Shown piece after piece: positions 45,715 through 57,900 of a stretch of DNA of 64,000 nucleotides. Position 1 is the first letter of the stretch. Each line of letters starts with the position of its first letter. A program made the position numbers and the translations under genes. This DNA comes from Azadirachta indica (Eukaryota > Streptophyta > Magnoliopsida > Sapindales > Meliaceae). Where the stretch lies: assembly GCA_022749755.1 (NCBI GenBank), contig CM040441.1, positions 9,222,890-9,286,889 on the forward strand, written 5' to 3'. The notes below the pieces were generated by a model. The model did no database searches and was not told where the DNA came from. It was given only the letters and a program-made list of their open reading frames with translations.

Positions 45715-45865
45715 ACCTCTGGAACCATGCAAGAAACATAGAAGAAAATCTAATTTTCCATTCAAATTTGATGTACGAGTTATTTCAGGATTTGTTGTTG
45801 TTTATGTGCTTTCCACAGTTCTAGCTCTTGGTCTTTTCCTTTACGACGTACTTTTAACAAATCAC
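45715..45865 (+). pseudogene. RLP-e: C-terminal remnant of a short LRR protein
   Basis: Reads APLEPCKKHRRKSNFPFKFD and VRVISGFVVVYVLSTVLALG. These are the cap and TM of the RLP family, starting abruptly in the GLCGAPLEPC cap. The end (FLYDVLLTNHG) is frame-shifted relative to RLP-a. Everything upstream is missing. Confidence 0.88.
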
Positions 45866-46068
45866 GGTTGATTAATATGTTTGTGAGTGCTGATAGATTT
45901 AATCGATAAAAGATTTTTGTTAATTTTTTTTTGCTTTGAAATTTGAATGCTGCTTGAAATCATATTAAGTTATTACTTTATTTAATGTAATATTAAAGAA
46001 AACAAAAATATCATATGTAGTTATATGGTTCTTTGTAGTTGACAAAGCATGAATAGTCTATAATTTGG

Positions 46069-46750
46069 CTTGAATACATTTTAGTCTCTAAAGTTTGACA
46101 AATTAATCTGATAAGTCTCACTAGTTACAAAATTATTTAAAAAAATTTGGGTCCATTAGTTTATGCTATTTGTTTGGATGGAAAATTGTGATTTAACTAT
46201 TATACCCTTATTAATTGTTAATGTATGTTTATTTGGTTGTTTGATGTGAAAAATATTGTCCACATCAAAATATTTGCAGTTAAAATTTTAATTTAGTTTA
46301 ATTGCCGTTGATCGTCATTGCCAATAGTCCTTTAAAATTTTTGTTGAACGCTCTGTGCAGTAGTACCATTATATTTGTTGTTCAAGCAACTTTTTATTGA
46401 AGATGTAAGTTAAAATTTTGGCACTAAAAAATTCAACGTTAAATTTATGTGAACAAATGCTTAAATAATAATAGTGATAATACCATTACATAGAATACTG
46501 AACAAAAATTTGAATGATATTCTTGGTAACCAAAATGAATGATAGTTAGTGCAGAAACTGATGGCCAGACATGACAAAAATGGCAAAAGATGACACATAT
46601 CAACAATAAAGTATACGTATACCAATGAGTTGACAGCCACTTCATAATATATTAATATTTGTCAATGAATGAAGTAAATTTGCCATTTTGTCTACTTTTT
46701 CTTTCAAATAGATGGTGCAAACTAAAGGACCAAAATATTTTTTGAATATT
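46069..46750. mobile_element. Probable non-autonomous DNA element with inverted ends
   Basis: The left end, ttgaatacattttagtctct then aaagtttgac (46070-46100), is an imperfect reverse complement of the right end, gcaaactaaaggaccaaaat then attttttgaat (about 46718-46748). 'ttttagtctctaaagttt' ends are typical of plant MITEs. The interior has no convincing coding frame. The target-site duplication was not resolved. Confidence 0.45.
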
Positions 46751-48160
46751 TTCCCAATTAGTAGAATTTATTAGGTTAATTGAAATATTAAAATAGGAAC
46801 TATATTATTATGATTAAAATAATTATTTCTTAATTTAATATTATATAAAAGTTTAAAGATATAAATGATAATAATTTATTCAATCATCTAATAGAGATAA
46901 TAATTAGAGTTATATATCTATTTGTTGAAACTTTAAAGAGACGTGCTTATTTCTCGAAACATCGTAGATATATATGAGTTACGCTTTTATTCAATTTTTT
47001 ATGAAAAGGTGTGGACCAACAACATTTACTTCTTCATTTTTTTTTTTTCCGGTTGTCATGCACTGATCTTACTTTTTTTCCTTTTTAATTTCTAGTTGTC
47101 ATGGGGACCAAGAATAATTGAGTTCTTTTGCTTTCTTTCTAGTTCTCATGCAGTGATCTTAGCGTATTTTTAACGTCCAATTTGAACTGGATACCATTCA
47201 AGGCATTTTCCCGTAAAAGAGATTCTGAAATTAGTATGAAATTTCTTGGAAGCATGAATTCGAATTTACCGTATTTCTTACGCTCCACATATTCTAAATC
47301 ACTCACAACTATGAGAATAACAAAATACGTGCTATGAATAATCATAAAAATTGTATCAGTTTGTAGATGAAATTTATAGGTTAATTTAGGATTACTTTTC
47401 GAGTACTACTATGAGATTCAACTTCTATCTTAAAATTTATATACTAATAGATATAGAAGCTTATCTATTTGTCTCTACTACAAAACTATATATTAGTTTT
47501 AATTAATTTATATAAAATCCTAATTAGCATTTTTATTAATGTTCCAAATGATACGTGGCAGTGACAAATCTTACGATTTTAGGATACAAATTATTCTGAA
47601 GTTCAGTATTACTTTTTCGTTTATTATTTTTCTGTTTCTACTGTATCATTCCCACAAAATCATGTCCCTCCTGCTCATAAAAAAGTAATCTTTTTTTTTT
47701 TTTTTTTTAATTTCTTCAATCAATGCGATTATTAATTGTTAATTGCTGCGAAAGGTTAAATGAAAAATGAAAACCACAAACCAAAAATTCCATGACTTGT
47801 GGTTCTGCGATATTTAAATCCAAAAGGGCCGTCAATAGTTAGAAAATGATTAATTTTTATTTTAAAAAATTAAAGTAATTAATCATCGGAATAATCTAGA
47901 CAATTTAATAATAAATTAATTTGTCTTTTGTCTTTTTGTTGACTAGCATTTAATTACTTCGAACCCTTTCTTTCTTGAAGTCATGGACTTTTCCAATATC
48001 ACCTGACATTCAATTCACCTTCCACGAAATTATAAAAAGAACTTCAAAAAAGAAAATGAAATTAGAATGAAACTTCCAGAAAGGTTCGAGGAGGTATATA
48101 TCTATTCCGGTTGCAGATCAATTTTTTAGTATTCTAATACGCTCGTACTTCAATAATGTG
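46751..48160. repeat. TNL4 upstream flank
   Basis: 46751-47085 is AT-rich spacer. 47085-47330 is the older TNL 5' block, 47450-47950 the upstream flank, and 47950-48095 the conserved promoter-proximal block before TNL4. No other gene is visible. Confidence 0.55.
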
Positions 48161-51100
48161 ATGGCTGCTTCTTCTTATATTCCTTCAACAAAGTATGATG
48201 TTTTTCTTAATTTCAAAGGTAAAGACACTCGCGACAACTTTACTAGTCACCTTTATTCAGCTTTAGATTAAAAACAAATTCGAACTTTTATTGATAACCA
48301 ACTTTGTAGAGGAGATGAAATCTCACCATTTCTTCTTAACGCAATTGAAGAATCCAACATTGCGGTTATCATTTTCTCAGAAAGGTATGCTTCTTCTGGA
48401 TGGTGTCTTGATGAACTTGTAAAAATCTTGAAATGCAAGAATATATGTGAACAAATTGTTATACCAGTTTTTTATCGCATTGATCCAAAAGATGTGAGAA
48501 ACCATACTGCGATTTTCGGGGACTTATTTTCAAAGCTTCAAGAACGTTTCCTAGAAAGATTAGACAAGTTGCAAAGTTGGAAGAATGCTCTGACGAAAGT
48601 TGCCAAGATAGTAGGTTTTGATTCTCGTGTTATACAGTAAGTATAATACTTTTCTCATAGAAATCTTACATTTATAAAAAGATGATTTGATAATTTATAT
48701 ACAATTGATATTAAATATTATTAAATTAATTATTATGAAGATTAGATAGCATTGCATATTCGGTAATTATTATTTTTCATCAAGCACTAGTAGCTAACCT
48801 CATTATTAATTAAATTGGTCATTGGAACTAAAAATGCACTGTCTTGGTCTCTTTCTTGTTCATTTGAACTGACTATTATTTTCTATATTTTTTAGACCCG
48901 AATATGAACTTATCGAGAAGATTACAAAAAGTATTTTGAGGAGGTTGAAGGATAAGTTTGAGAGTTATGATGAGGAGCATCTAGTTGGTGTGGAATCACA
49001 TATTAATGAAATTGAATCGCTGTTAAGTATTAGGTCAACAATCTTTACATTTTAGGCATTTGGGGTATGGGTGGTATTGGCAAGACAACAATTGCTCAAG
49101 CCATTTTTAAAAAAATAAAGAGTCATTTTGATGGTTCTTGCTATATTGAAAATGTTAGAGACAAAGAAGATAAGAATGGATTGGTGCACTTGAGGCAACA
49201 AATATTTTCTAGATTATTAGAGGATGAAAATGTGAAGATCAACATTTCTGATATTAGCTTTAACCTTCGAAGGCTTCAACATAAGAAAGTTTTCATCATC
49301 TTTGATCATGTAACTCATTGGAGACAAATAGAATTTTTGTTTGGAAGCTCTTACCATATTGTAGAAGGGAGTCGCATCATAATCACAACAAGAGACAAAC
49401 AAGTCCTTAAAAATTGTAAAGTGAATGAAATATACAAGATGAATGGATTATTACCATGGGATGCCCTTGAGCTTTTTAGTCAGTGTGCTTTCAAACAAAA
49501 TCATCCCAATGATGTCTACGAGGAATTGTCATTCGAGAATATAACATATGGCCAGGGTGTTCCTTTAGCTCTTAAAGTTTTGGGTTGCTTTTTGCTTAGA
49601 AGGGAAAAAGAAGATTGGGGAAGTGCAATAAAGAAATTGAAAAGAATTCCAAATAAAGATATCCAAAAGGTGCTAAAAATAAGTTACGGTGGGTTAGATG
49701 ATGAAGAGCAAAATATTTTTCTACATATTGCTTGTTTCTTTAATTGGATGGATAAAGATTATATAACAACATTCCTAAATGGGTGTGGCTTCTCTGCCAA
49801 AATAAGAATACGTGTTCTTGTCGATAAGTGTCTAATAATTGAATTGGACAACAAGATCATTATACATGATTTGTTGCAAGAAATGGGTAAAGAAATTATT
49901 CGACAAGAGTCTATAAATGATCTTGGGAAATGTAGTAGGTTGTGGCATTATGAAGATATCTATAAAGTTTTGAGGGATAATAAGGTAAACTTATTTTTCT
50001 TTTCTTTTTTTTTTCAGATTTATATGCTTATACTTAAAGAAAAAACAATGACTCGTAAAAGTAGTGAAAGAGTAAAAATAAACATGAAAATAATAACAAG
50101 CAGATGATTAGCACAATAAATTAGAGTGTTTTGTATAAGGAAAACTTGTTTAAATATTCTGTATGTCTAATAGTACAAATATTATTGTCTTAATACATTA
50201 GCGATTGCTAGTTTGATCACTTTCCACTGATTAATTGCTTGAATTATATATATATATATATATATTTGATCCTAACGTTTGACCTCTAACTTGTTATTAG
50301 GGAACTAAAGCAATTCAAGGTATCTCTTTCAATATATCTAAAGTGGAAGAGATATGATTACATCCGCGAGTCTTCAGAAAAATGAGTAAATTGAGATTCA
50401 TAAATTTTTATGGAGAGAATAAGCGTAAATTATCTCATTTTTATGGCTCAGCATTTTCTGAAGTGAGATACTTTCATTGGGATGGATATCCAATGAAATC
50501 ATTTCCTTTGCATAGTCATTCCAATAATCTTATTTTACTTGAATTGCGTGACAATAGCATTGAAGAGCTTTGGGATGGTATTAAGGTATATCTTAGTATT
50601 TTTACAGTAATTAATCTTTTAGCATCAATGTTAAATATTATAAATGCTAATTATTTTTGTTGGACTCTCGTTTTCTCATTTTTTTCTTTAAATATTTTTG
50701 GCAGAATCTTGTTAAGTTAAAACATATGGACCTCAGTAACTCCAAGCAACTCATAAAACTTCCAGACCTTTCAAAGGCCTCAAATCTTGAGAAGTTGATT
50801 TTAGAAGGTTGTTCAAGTTTGGTTGAAACTCACTCATCTATTCAACTTCTGAATAAGATAGTTATCATGGATCTACGCAACTGTGAGAGCCTGAAGAGTC
50901 TTCCACCTAGCATTCGTACGGAATCTCTTGAAACAGTTCTTTCGGGCTGCAAAAATTTGAAGAGATTTCCAGAGATCTCATCCATTGAGTATCCATCAAG
51001 CTTAGTTCATTTGGATCTTGGAAATTGTTCAAGTCTTGAGCACCTCCCTAGTAGCATAGGTAAGCTGAAATCTCTTGAATCTTTTTGTCTTTCTGATTGC

Positions 51101-51533
51101 TCAAAGCTTCAAAGATTGCCCGATGAACTTGGACATTTAAAATCATTAAAGCGTCTGAGAATTGAAAGAACTGTCAGAGAAATACCTGAGAGTCTTGGCC
51201 AGTTATCCTCTCTTGAACGATTGTATCTTGAGAAAAACAATTTTGAGAGAGTACCAGAGAGTATTATAAACCTTTCGAACTTGGGAGAGCTCTACTTAAG
51301 CTATTGTGAAAGGCTTCGATACTTATCAAAACTTCCCTGCAGTCTATATTACGTGAACGCAGATCATTGCACTTCACTGGAAGCATTATCAAGTTTATCA
51401 ATTCCGACATCATCCGAATATTTTGTGAGCGACCTTTGCGTGAGAAATTGTTTTAAATTGAATCAGAATCAGGTCAGAAAAATAGTCGAATATGTTCTGA
51501 AGGAAACTACAAGGTCTAAAGAATCGGAAGAGG

Positions 51534-51570
<37 letters not shown>

Positions 51571-52426
51571 TTTTTTTTTTTTTTGTTTAATTGAAGTTAA
51601 TAACATGGGTTAGGATTAAGAGCCTCAATTATTTTACACAATTTCCACCATTTTTGAACCATTAATTAAATCTATCCATTTTAAATGCTTCATATTGTAT
51701 CTTAAAAATATATTAATTGAATAAATACAATAAATATACTCATATACCTAGTATGATCCCCATTGTTAAAAGTGGACTCATCTAACGGTGCAAATATTAT
51801 ATAAGAACTTGTGTAACAGATGCGGTGTCATGTAGACATTCCTTAATGAAATTGTTAAAAATGATGATATGTGGCATACGGGCATGCGGTCCTGCTGAAG
51901 GTTATATTTATTACCCTGGGAATGAAATTCCAGAGTGGTTTAAGCTTCGAAGCATGGGGTCTTCCATATTCTTGGAGTCGCCACAAGGTTGGTTCAATAA
52001 CAGATATACAGGCTATGCTTTTTGTGCTGTTGTAGCATTTGAAGACCATAATTGCAGTGACAAGGATGCTACATTTTGGTCTAAATTGAATGTCAAAACC
52101 AAAAATGGTCAATGGCATGAAAGATCCGGCGAAATCTCGATTTTGTGGAAGATTGACCTTGTCCATTCAGATCACATACTTTTGGGATACAAAGTATCTG
52201 ATTTTGCATTTCCAACTTATTTTGATGAATATCATTACAATAATGAGGTCAATTTCGAGTTCTCTATTGTGAGTGGTGAAGATATTGACTGTAAAGGGGT
52301 GGTGAAAAATGGGGAGTACATTTGTTTCACCCCCAGGATTTTGAGAATTCAATGAAAGATCGCAGCAGAAGCTTCAGCAGTACCGATGAAGAAGAGGAAC
52401 CACTTCCCAAAAGATTGAAAATTTGA
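48161..52426 (+). pseudogene. TNL4: TNL with multiple lesions
   Basis: Exons: 48161-48636, 48896-49984, 50301-50585, 50705-51532 and about 51882-52426. The TIR has TAA at 48269 (LDxKQ site), with FLNFKGKDTRDNF instead of FLSFRGEDTRDNF. Exon 2 has a one-base deletion near 49040 before the P-loop (the P-loop itself is intact: GMGGIGKTT). Kinase-2 is FDHV instead of FDDV, LDIACFF is LHIACFF, and MHD is IHD. Exon 3 has TGA at 50355. Exon 4 is open. The intron-4 acceptor is changed from TACAG to TACGG at 51880-51881. A base is lost in GVVKKCG near 52310, so the tail is out of frame, although it still encodes SFSSTDEEEEPLPKRLKI. A (CT)n run directly follows the exon-4 donor (51535-51566). Confidence 0.92.
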
Positions 52427-53299
52427 ACATTTACACCCATCAAGTCTCTTAATTTTTGTAAATTTTTTTATATATATTTAGTGCATGTTTATTTTTTTTT
52501 TTTGGCTGAACACGGAATGTAATTTCATTTGTTATCTTAATGTTTCAGAGGTGTAAATGTTCAATTTTTCAAACTGAAACATTATTTTTATAGTTATATT
52601 AAAATGAAATTAATTTACAATTTTTTATTTTTTAATTTAAAGCTGATCATACAAATTTTTAAATAGCATCCCAATGTAAGAGTGGGGAGATTGGAGAAAA
52701 ACATGTCTATTTCCCAAGGAAAATAGAGATCTTATTCCAACAGAAATAAGGAAACTTATACCTGGTTTGCTATACGAACCATAATTCTCAGCTAATTATT
52801 TAACATTAACATCATTCTAGAAAAAAAAAAAAAAAGATAACTTAAATGTTACCGTTTCCGGGACTCAGCATTGAGAATCATTTTCGGAAACAGACGTTAA
52901 AAATCTACAATTTAATGAACTCTTAGATTTTGAATTTCAGTAGTAAGTAAAAAATTTGTTTAAATTGTTTTTGCGGCATTTTCAAATGTGCCAACCTTAT
53001 ATGTATTTACAGCTAAAATTCAGCCTCTTTGGGAAAAGATTCAGTCTATTTACAGAAAGAACTTCAGAAAAAAATTCACCTCAAGCTGCTGTTCTGCAGC
53101 AGTTGCTGATGATGAAACGTTCCCATCCATGGATCAGCACAGCTGCCGTTAGTCCCTTATATGATGATTACAACCAAAACTCATCTACGTTTCCGGTATC
53201 ATTTTAAAGTTGAAATATAAGTGTAGTATCCCATTATCAAATGTACACTTGTATCCTTTAATCTGAATGAAATTTCATGGAAGCATAAATCCCTCACAG
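52427..53299. repeat. TNL4 3' flank
   Basis: Shared TNL 3' flank with the cttattccaacagaaataag block (about 52732) and actcagcattgagaatcatt (about 52863). It ends with ctgatgatgaaacgttccca near 53105 and the first part of the cactin 3' UTR-like sequence. The cactin exon itself is almost lost (a trace at 53190-53260, 'ttttaaagttgaaatataag'). Confidence 0.6.
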
Positions 53300-53400
53300 T
53301 TGAACATTGATAGCTGCTTCTTCTTCTTTTCACATTATAATTCCTCATACCAAGTAAAGTCATTGTCCCTTCGATAGTGCATAAATTTTATACTTTTGAA
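53300..53400 (+). pseudogene. TIR start relic
   Basis: ATAGCTGCTTCTTCTTCTTT resembles the ATGGCTGCTTCTTCT TIR start with ATG changed to ATA, as at 26440. It is followed by IIPHTK, after which the homology is lost. The two relics share the same downstream text (gtgcataaattttatac / gtgtaaaaactttgcac), so they are duplicates of one old event. Confidence 0.55.
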
Positions 53401-54994
53401 TAAGGTCAATTTTTTGAGTGAAGCGTTTGAAAGTATCTTCCTGAATCTTTTCATTATCTTGTTTATTTTGGTTAGGGGAACATTTTTATTAAATAGAAAA
53501 ATTGACATAACTATTTTCGAAATGAATTTATAATCGTATTTGGGTAGTGAACAGTAGTTATATAATATATATGCATATTTCCCTTTCCTTTTTGTATTTT
53601 TATTTATTTTTTAACCAAAACGTGTGGACGAACATTAATTGACTTCCTCTTTTTCTTTCTAGTTGTCATGTGGATCAACATCAGTTGCGTTCTTTCGTTT
53701 TCTTTCTAGTTGTCATGCACTGATCTTACCATATTTTTAACGTCCAATTTGAGGTAGCTACCATTCGAGGCATTTTCCCGTGAAAGAGATTCTGAAACTG
53801 GTATAAAATTTCCTGGAAACATGAATATGAATTTACCGTATTTCTCATGCTCCATATATTCTAAATCCCTCACAATTATGAGAATAATAGATACATGCTA
53901 TGTATAATCATACGAATTGTATCAGTTTGTAGATGGAATTGATAGATTAATCTAGTATTACTTTCCGAGAAATACTATGAGTTTCAACTTCTACCTTAAA
54001 AATTTATAGATTAATTGATATAGAAGCTTATCTATTTGTCTCTACTACAAACTTTATATATTAGTTTTAATTAATTTACATAAAATCCTACCTTACATAT
54101 TAATTAACATACCAAATGATACGTGACAGTGAGAATTATATTCTTACAATTAATTTTGAGATATAAATTATTACAATTTTGAAGTTCAGTATTACTTTTT
54201 TCCTTTCTTCTTTTTTCTTTTTTCTTTTTTGTTTGTTTCTAATGTATCATCTCCACAAAATCAAAAAAAAAATAATCTGTTTTTTTTTTCCTTCAATCAA
54301 TGTGATTATTAACGGTTAATTGCTGCGAAAAATTAAAAGAAAAATGAAAACCACAAACCAAATATTCCATGACTTGTGGTTCTGCAATATTTAAATCCAA
54401 AACGGCCACCAATAGTTAGAAAATGATTAATTTTTTATTTTAAAAAATTAAAGTAATGATCGGAATAATGTAGACAATTTAATAATAAATTAATTTTCTC
54501 TTTTGTCTTTTTGTTGACCAGCATTTAATTACTTAATTTTTTTTATTAATTATTTTTAACAAATATTATGTATAGAGATATAATAAATATTTTATATAAA
54601 ATTAAATTTCTTAAAAATATTTTTAAAACTACTTACCACTTAAAAAAGTTTTATCCTTTTAAAAATTAAAGTAATCAGCTTAGTAATGATAATCTAAACA
54701 ATTTAATAAGAAAGTGATTTTCTCTTTTCTTTTTTAAAGTAATTTTCTCTTTTATCTTTTTGTTAACTAATATTTAATTACTTCGATCGCTTTCTTTCTG
54801 GAAATCAATGGACTTTTCCAATTTCACCTGACATTCAATGCACCTTCCACGAAATTATTAAAAGAACTTCCGAAAAGAAAATGAAATTAGCATGAAACTT
54901 CCAGGAAGTTTCAAAGATAGATATATATATATATATATATGCAGTTGCAGATCAATTTTTCAGTATTCTAAATCACTCTTAATCGAATACTGTG
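53401..54994. repeat. TNL5 upstream flank
   Basis: Contains the older 5' block (53650-53900) and the upstream flank (54030-54520). A roughly 200-bp AT-rich insertion or partial duplication is at about 54535-54720; after it the aaagtaatcag..taatgataatctaaacaatt segment recurs. The conserved promoter-proximal block is at 54780-54915, with an (AT)n run at 54920-54941. No other gene is visible. Confidence 0.55.
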
Positions 54995-57900
54995 ATGGCT
55001 TATTCTTCTATTCCTCGAACAAAGTATGATGTTTTTCTTAGTTTTAGAGGTGAAGATACTCGCGACAACTTCACCAGTCATCTTTATTCAGCGTTGAATC
55101 GAAAACGAATTCACACTTTTATTGATAACCAACTTCCTAGAGGAGATGAAATTTCACCGTCTCTTCTTAACGCAATTAAAGAATCAAAGATTGCGGTTAT
55201 TATTTTCTCAAAAGGATATGCTTCTTCTAGATGGTGTCTTAATGAACTTGTAAAGATCTTGGAATGCAAGAATATGTGTAAACAAATTGTGATACCAATT
55301 TTTTATCACGTTAATCCGAAAGATGTGAGAAACCAAACCGGAATTTTCGGGGATTTATTTTCAAAGCTTCAAGAACCTTTCCAAGAAAGGTTAGACAAGC
55401 TACAAAGTTGGAAGAATGCTCTGACGGAAGCTGCCAAGATAGTAGGTTTTGATTCTAGTGTTATACGGTTAGTATAGTAGTTTTCTCATAGAAATTTTTC
55501 ATTTATGAAAGGAAAAATTGATAGATACCCCTTAAATTTGGTTAAATAAACATATCTCCTGAATTATTATTATAAAAAATAATTATTTTACCCCTATATA
55601 TTTAGAAGGTATATTAATTGACAATTTTAATACAATGATTAATACATAATAATTAATATACCCTTATGATTTATTTTTTGATAATTATGTACTTAAATAT
55701 TTTTTATAATTAGTTTCTAAATTATTATTAATATTTTAAATAATTTTAGTATCATTATATTAATAAACATCAATATTTTCTGAAAATATTTAATTGTAAA
55801 TTATATAAATCATTCAAATTATTTTATTTCTAAATTAATAGAGTTACATATAAATTATATAAATATTCTCAAAATTATGAATAATATAATTCATATAATT
55901 GAAAAATTATTTGGGCTTTATTTTAATTGATTGTATTATAAATTAAGAATATTTAGTTATATATTGCATAAATTATTTAGGTTATTTTATTTATAAATCA
56001 ATATAATTATGTATAAATTATACAATTATTCTCAAAATTATAAATTATACAAACAATTAAAATAAATTCAAACTAATATTTGAATTTCATGAATATATTA
56101 TTTATAATATTTTTTATATGTAAATTTAAAATATTTAATATGACATATTTATTTATCAAAAATATTTTCAAAATATAAATAATATAATTCACATCATCTA
56201 AATATTATTTGATTTTATTTTAGTTGATTGTGTTATAAATTTAATATAATGATAATAATTTTTTAAAAATATTATTGATAATTTAGAGATAATTATTCAA
56301 AAATAAATTATAAGGGAATATTAGTTATTATTTATTAATAATTAGATTAAAATGGTCAATTAATATATTTTCTAAATATGTAAGGGTAAAATAGTTATTT
56401 TTTATAATTGCATACTAATTTAGGGAATATCCATCTATTTAACTAAATTTAAGGAGATATTTATTTTTCTCCTAAATATTAAAAAGGTATTTATCTATTA
56501 CTCCAAACATTAACGCGGTATCTATTAATTTCCCTTTATAAAAAAATGATTTGATAATTTATATATAATTGATCTTAAATATTATTAAATTAGTTATTAT
56601 GAAGATTACATAGTATTGCATATTTGGTAATTATTATTTTTGTATCAAGTACTAGCAGCTAACCTCTATATTAATTAAATTAGCTATTGGAGCTAAAAAT
56701 GCACTGTCTTGGTCTATTTTTTGTTCATTTGAACTAACTATTTTTTTTTTTGTACTTTTTAGACTTGAATCTGAACTTATTGAGAAGATTACCAACAATA
56801 TTTTGAGGTTGAAAGATAAGTTTGAGAATTGTGATGAAGAGCATCTAGTCGGTGTGGAATCACGTATTAAAGAAATTGAATCACTGTTAAGTATGGGAGT
56901 TGACTAATGTTTACACTTTAGGCATTTGGGGTATGGGTGGTATTGGCAAAACAACAATTGCTCGTGCCATTTTTAAAAAAATAAAGAGTTATTTTGATGG
57001 TTCTTACTTCATTGAAAATATTAGAGAGGGGGAAGATAAGAATGGACTAGTGCACTTAAGGCAACAACTGTTTTCGACATTATTAGAGGATGAAAATGTG
57101 AAGAGTAATGTTCCTGATATTAGCTTTAACCTGCCAAGGCTTCAACGTAGGAAAGTTTTTATCGTCTTTGATGATGTAACTCATTGGAGACAAATAGAAT
57201 TTTTGATTGGAAGCCCTTATCATATTGGTGAAGGGAGTTGCATCATAATTACAGCAAGAGATAAACAAGTCCTTAAAAATTATAAAGCAAATGGAATATA
57301 TGAGATGAAGCAATTATTGCAAACAGATGCCCTTGAGCTTTTTAGTCAGTTTGCTTTCAAACAAAATCATCCCAATATAGGCTATAAGGAATTGTCAATC
57401 AAGATTATAGAATATGCCCAGGGTAATCCTTTAGCACTTAAAGTTTTGGGTTGTTTTTTACTTGAAAAGGAAAAAAAAGTTTGGGGCAGTGCAATAGAGA
57501 AACTGAAAAGAATTCCTAATAGAGATATCCAAAAGGTATTAAAAATAAGTTATAATGGATTGGATGATGAAGAGAAAAATATTTTCTTAGATATTGCTTG
57601 TTTCTTTAATTGGAAGGATAAAGATTATATAACAACATTCTTAGATGGGTGTGGCTTCTTTGCTAAAATAGGATTATCTGTTCTTGTCGATAAGTGTCTA
57701 ATAGTTGAATCATACAACAAGATCATTATGCATGATTTATTGCAAGAAATGGTTAGAGAAATTGTTCGACAAGAGTCTACAAATGATCTTGGGAAGCGAA
57801 GTCGGCTGTGGCATTATAAAGATATCTATGAAATTTTGACAGATAACACGGTAAGCTTGTTTTGTTTTCCTCTCTCTTTCTTTTTTTAAAGATTTATGTG

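Noticed and set aside
45546..45728. Minus-strand frame over the RLP-e junction
   Set aside because: It spans a junction between an AT-rich insert and the RLP tail, so it cannot be an ancestral gene.
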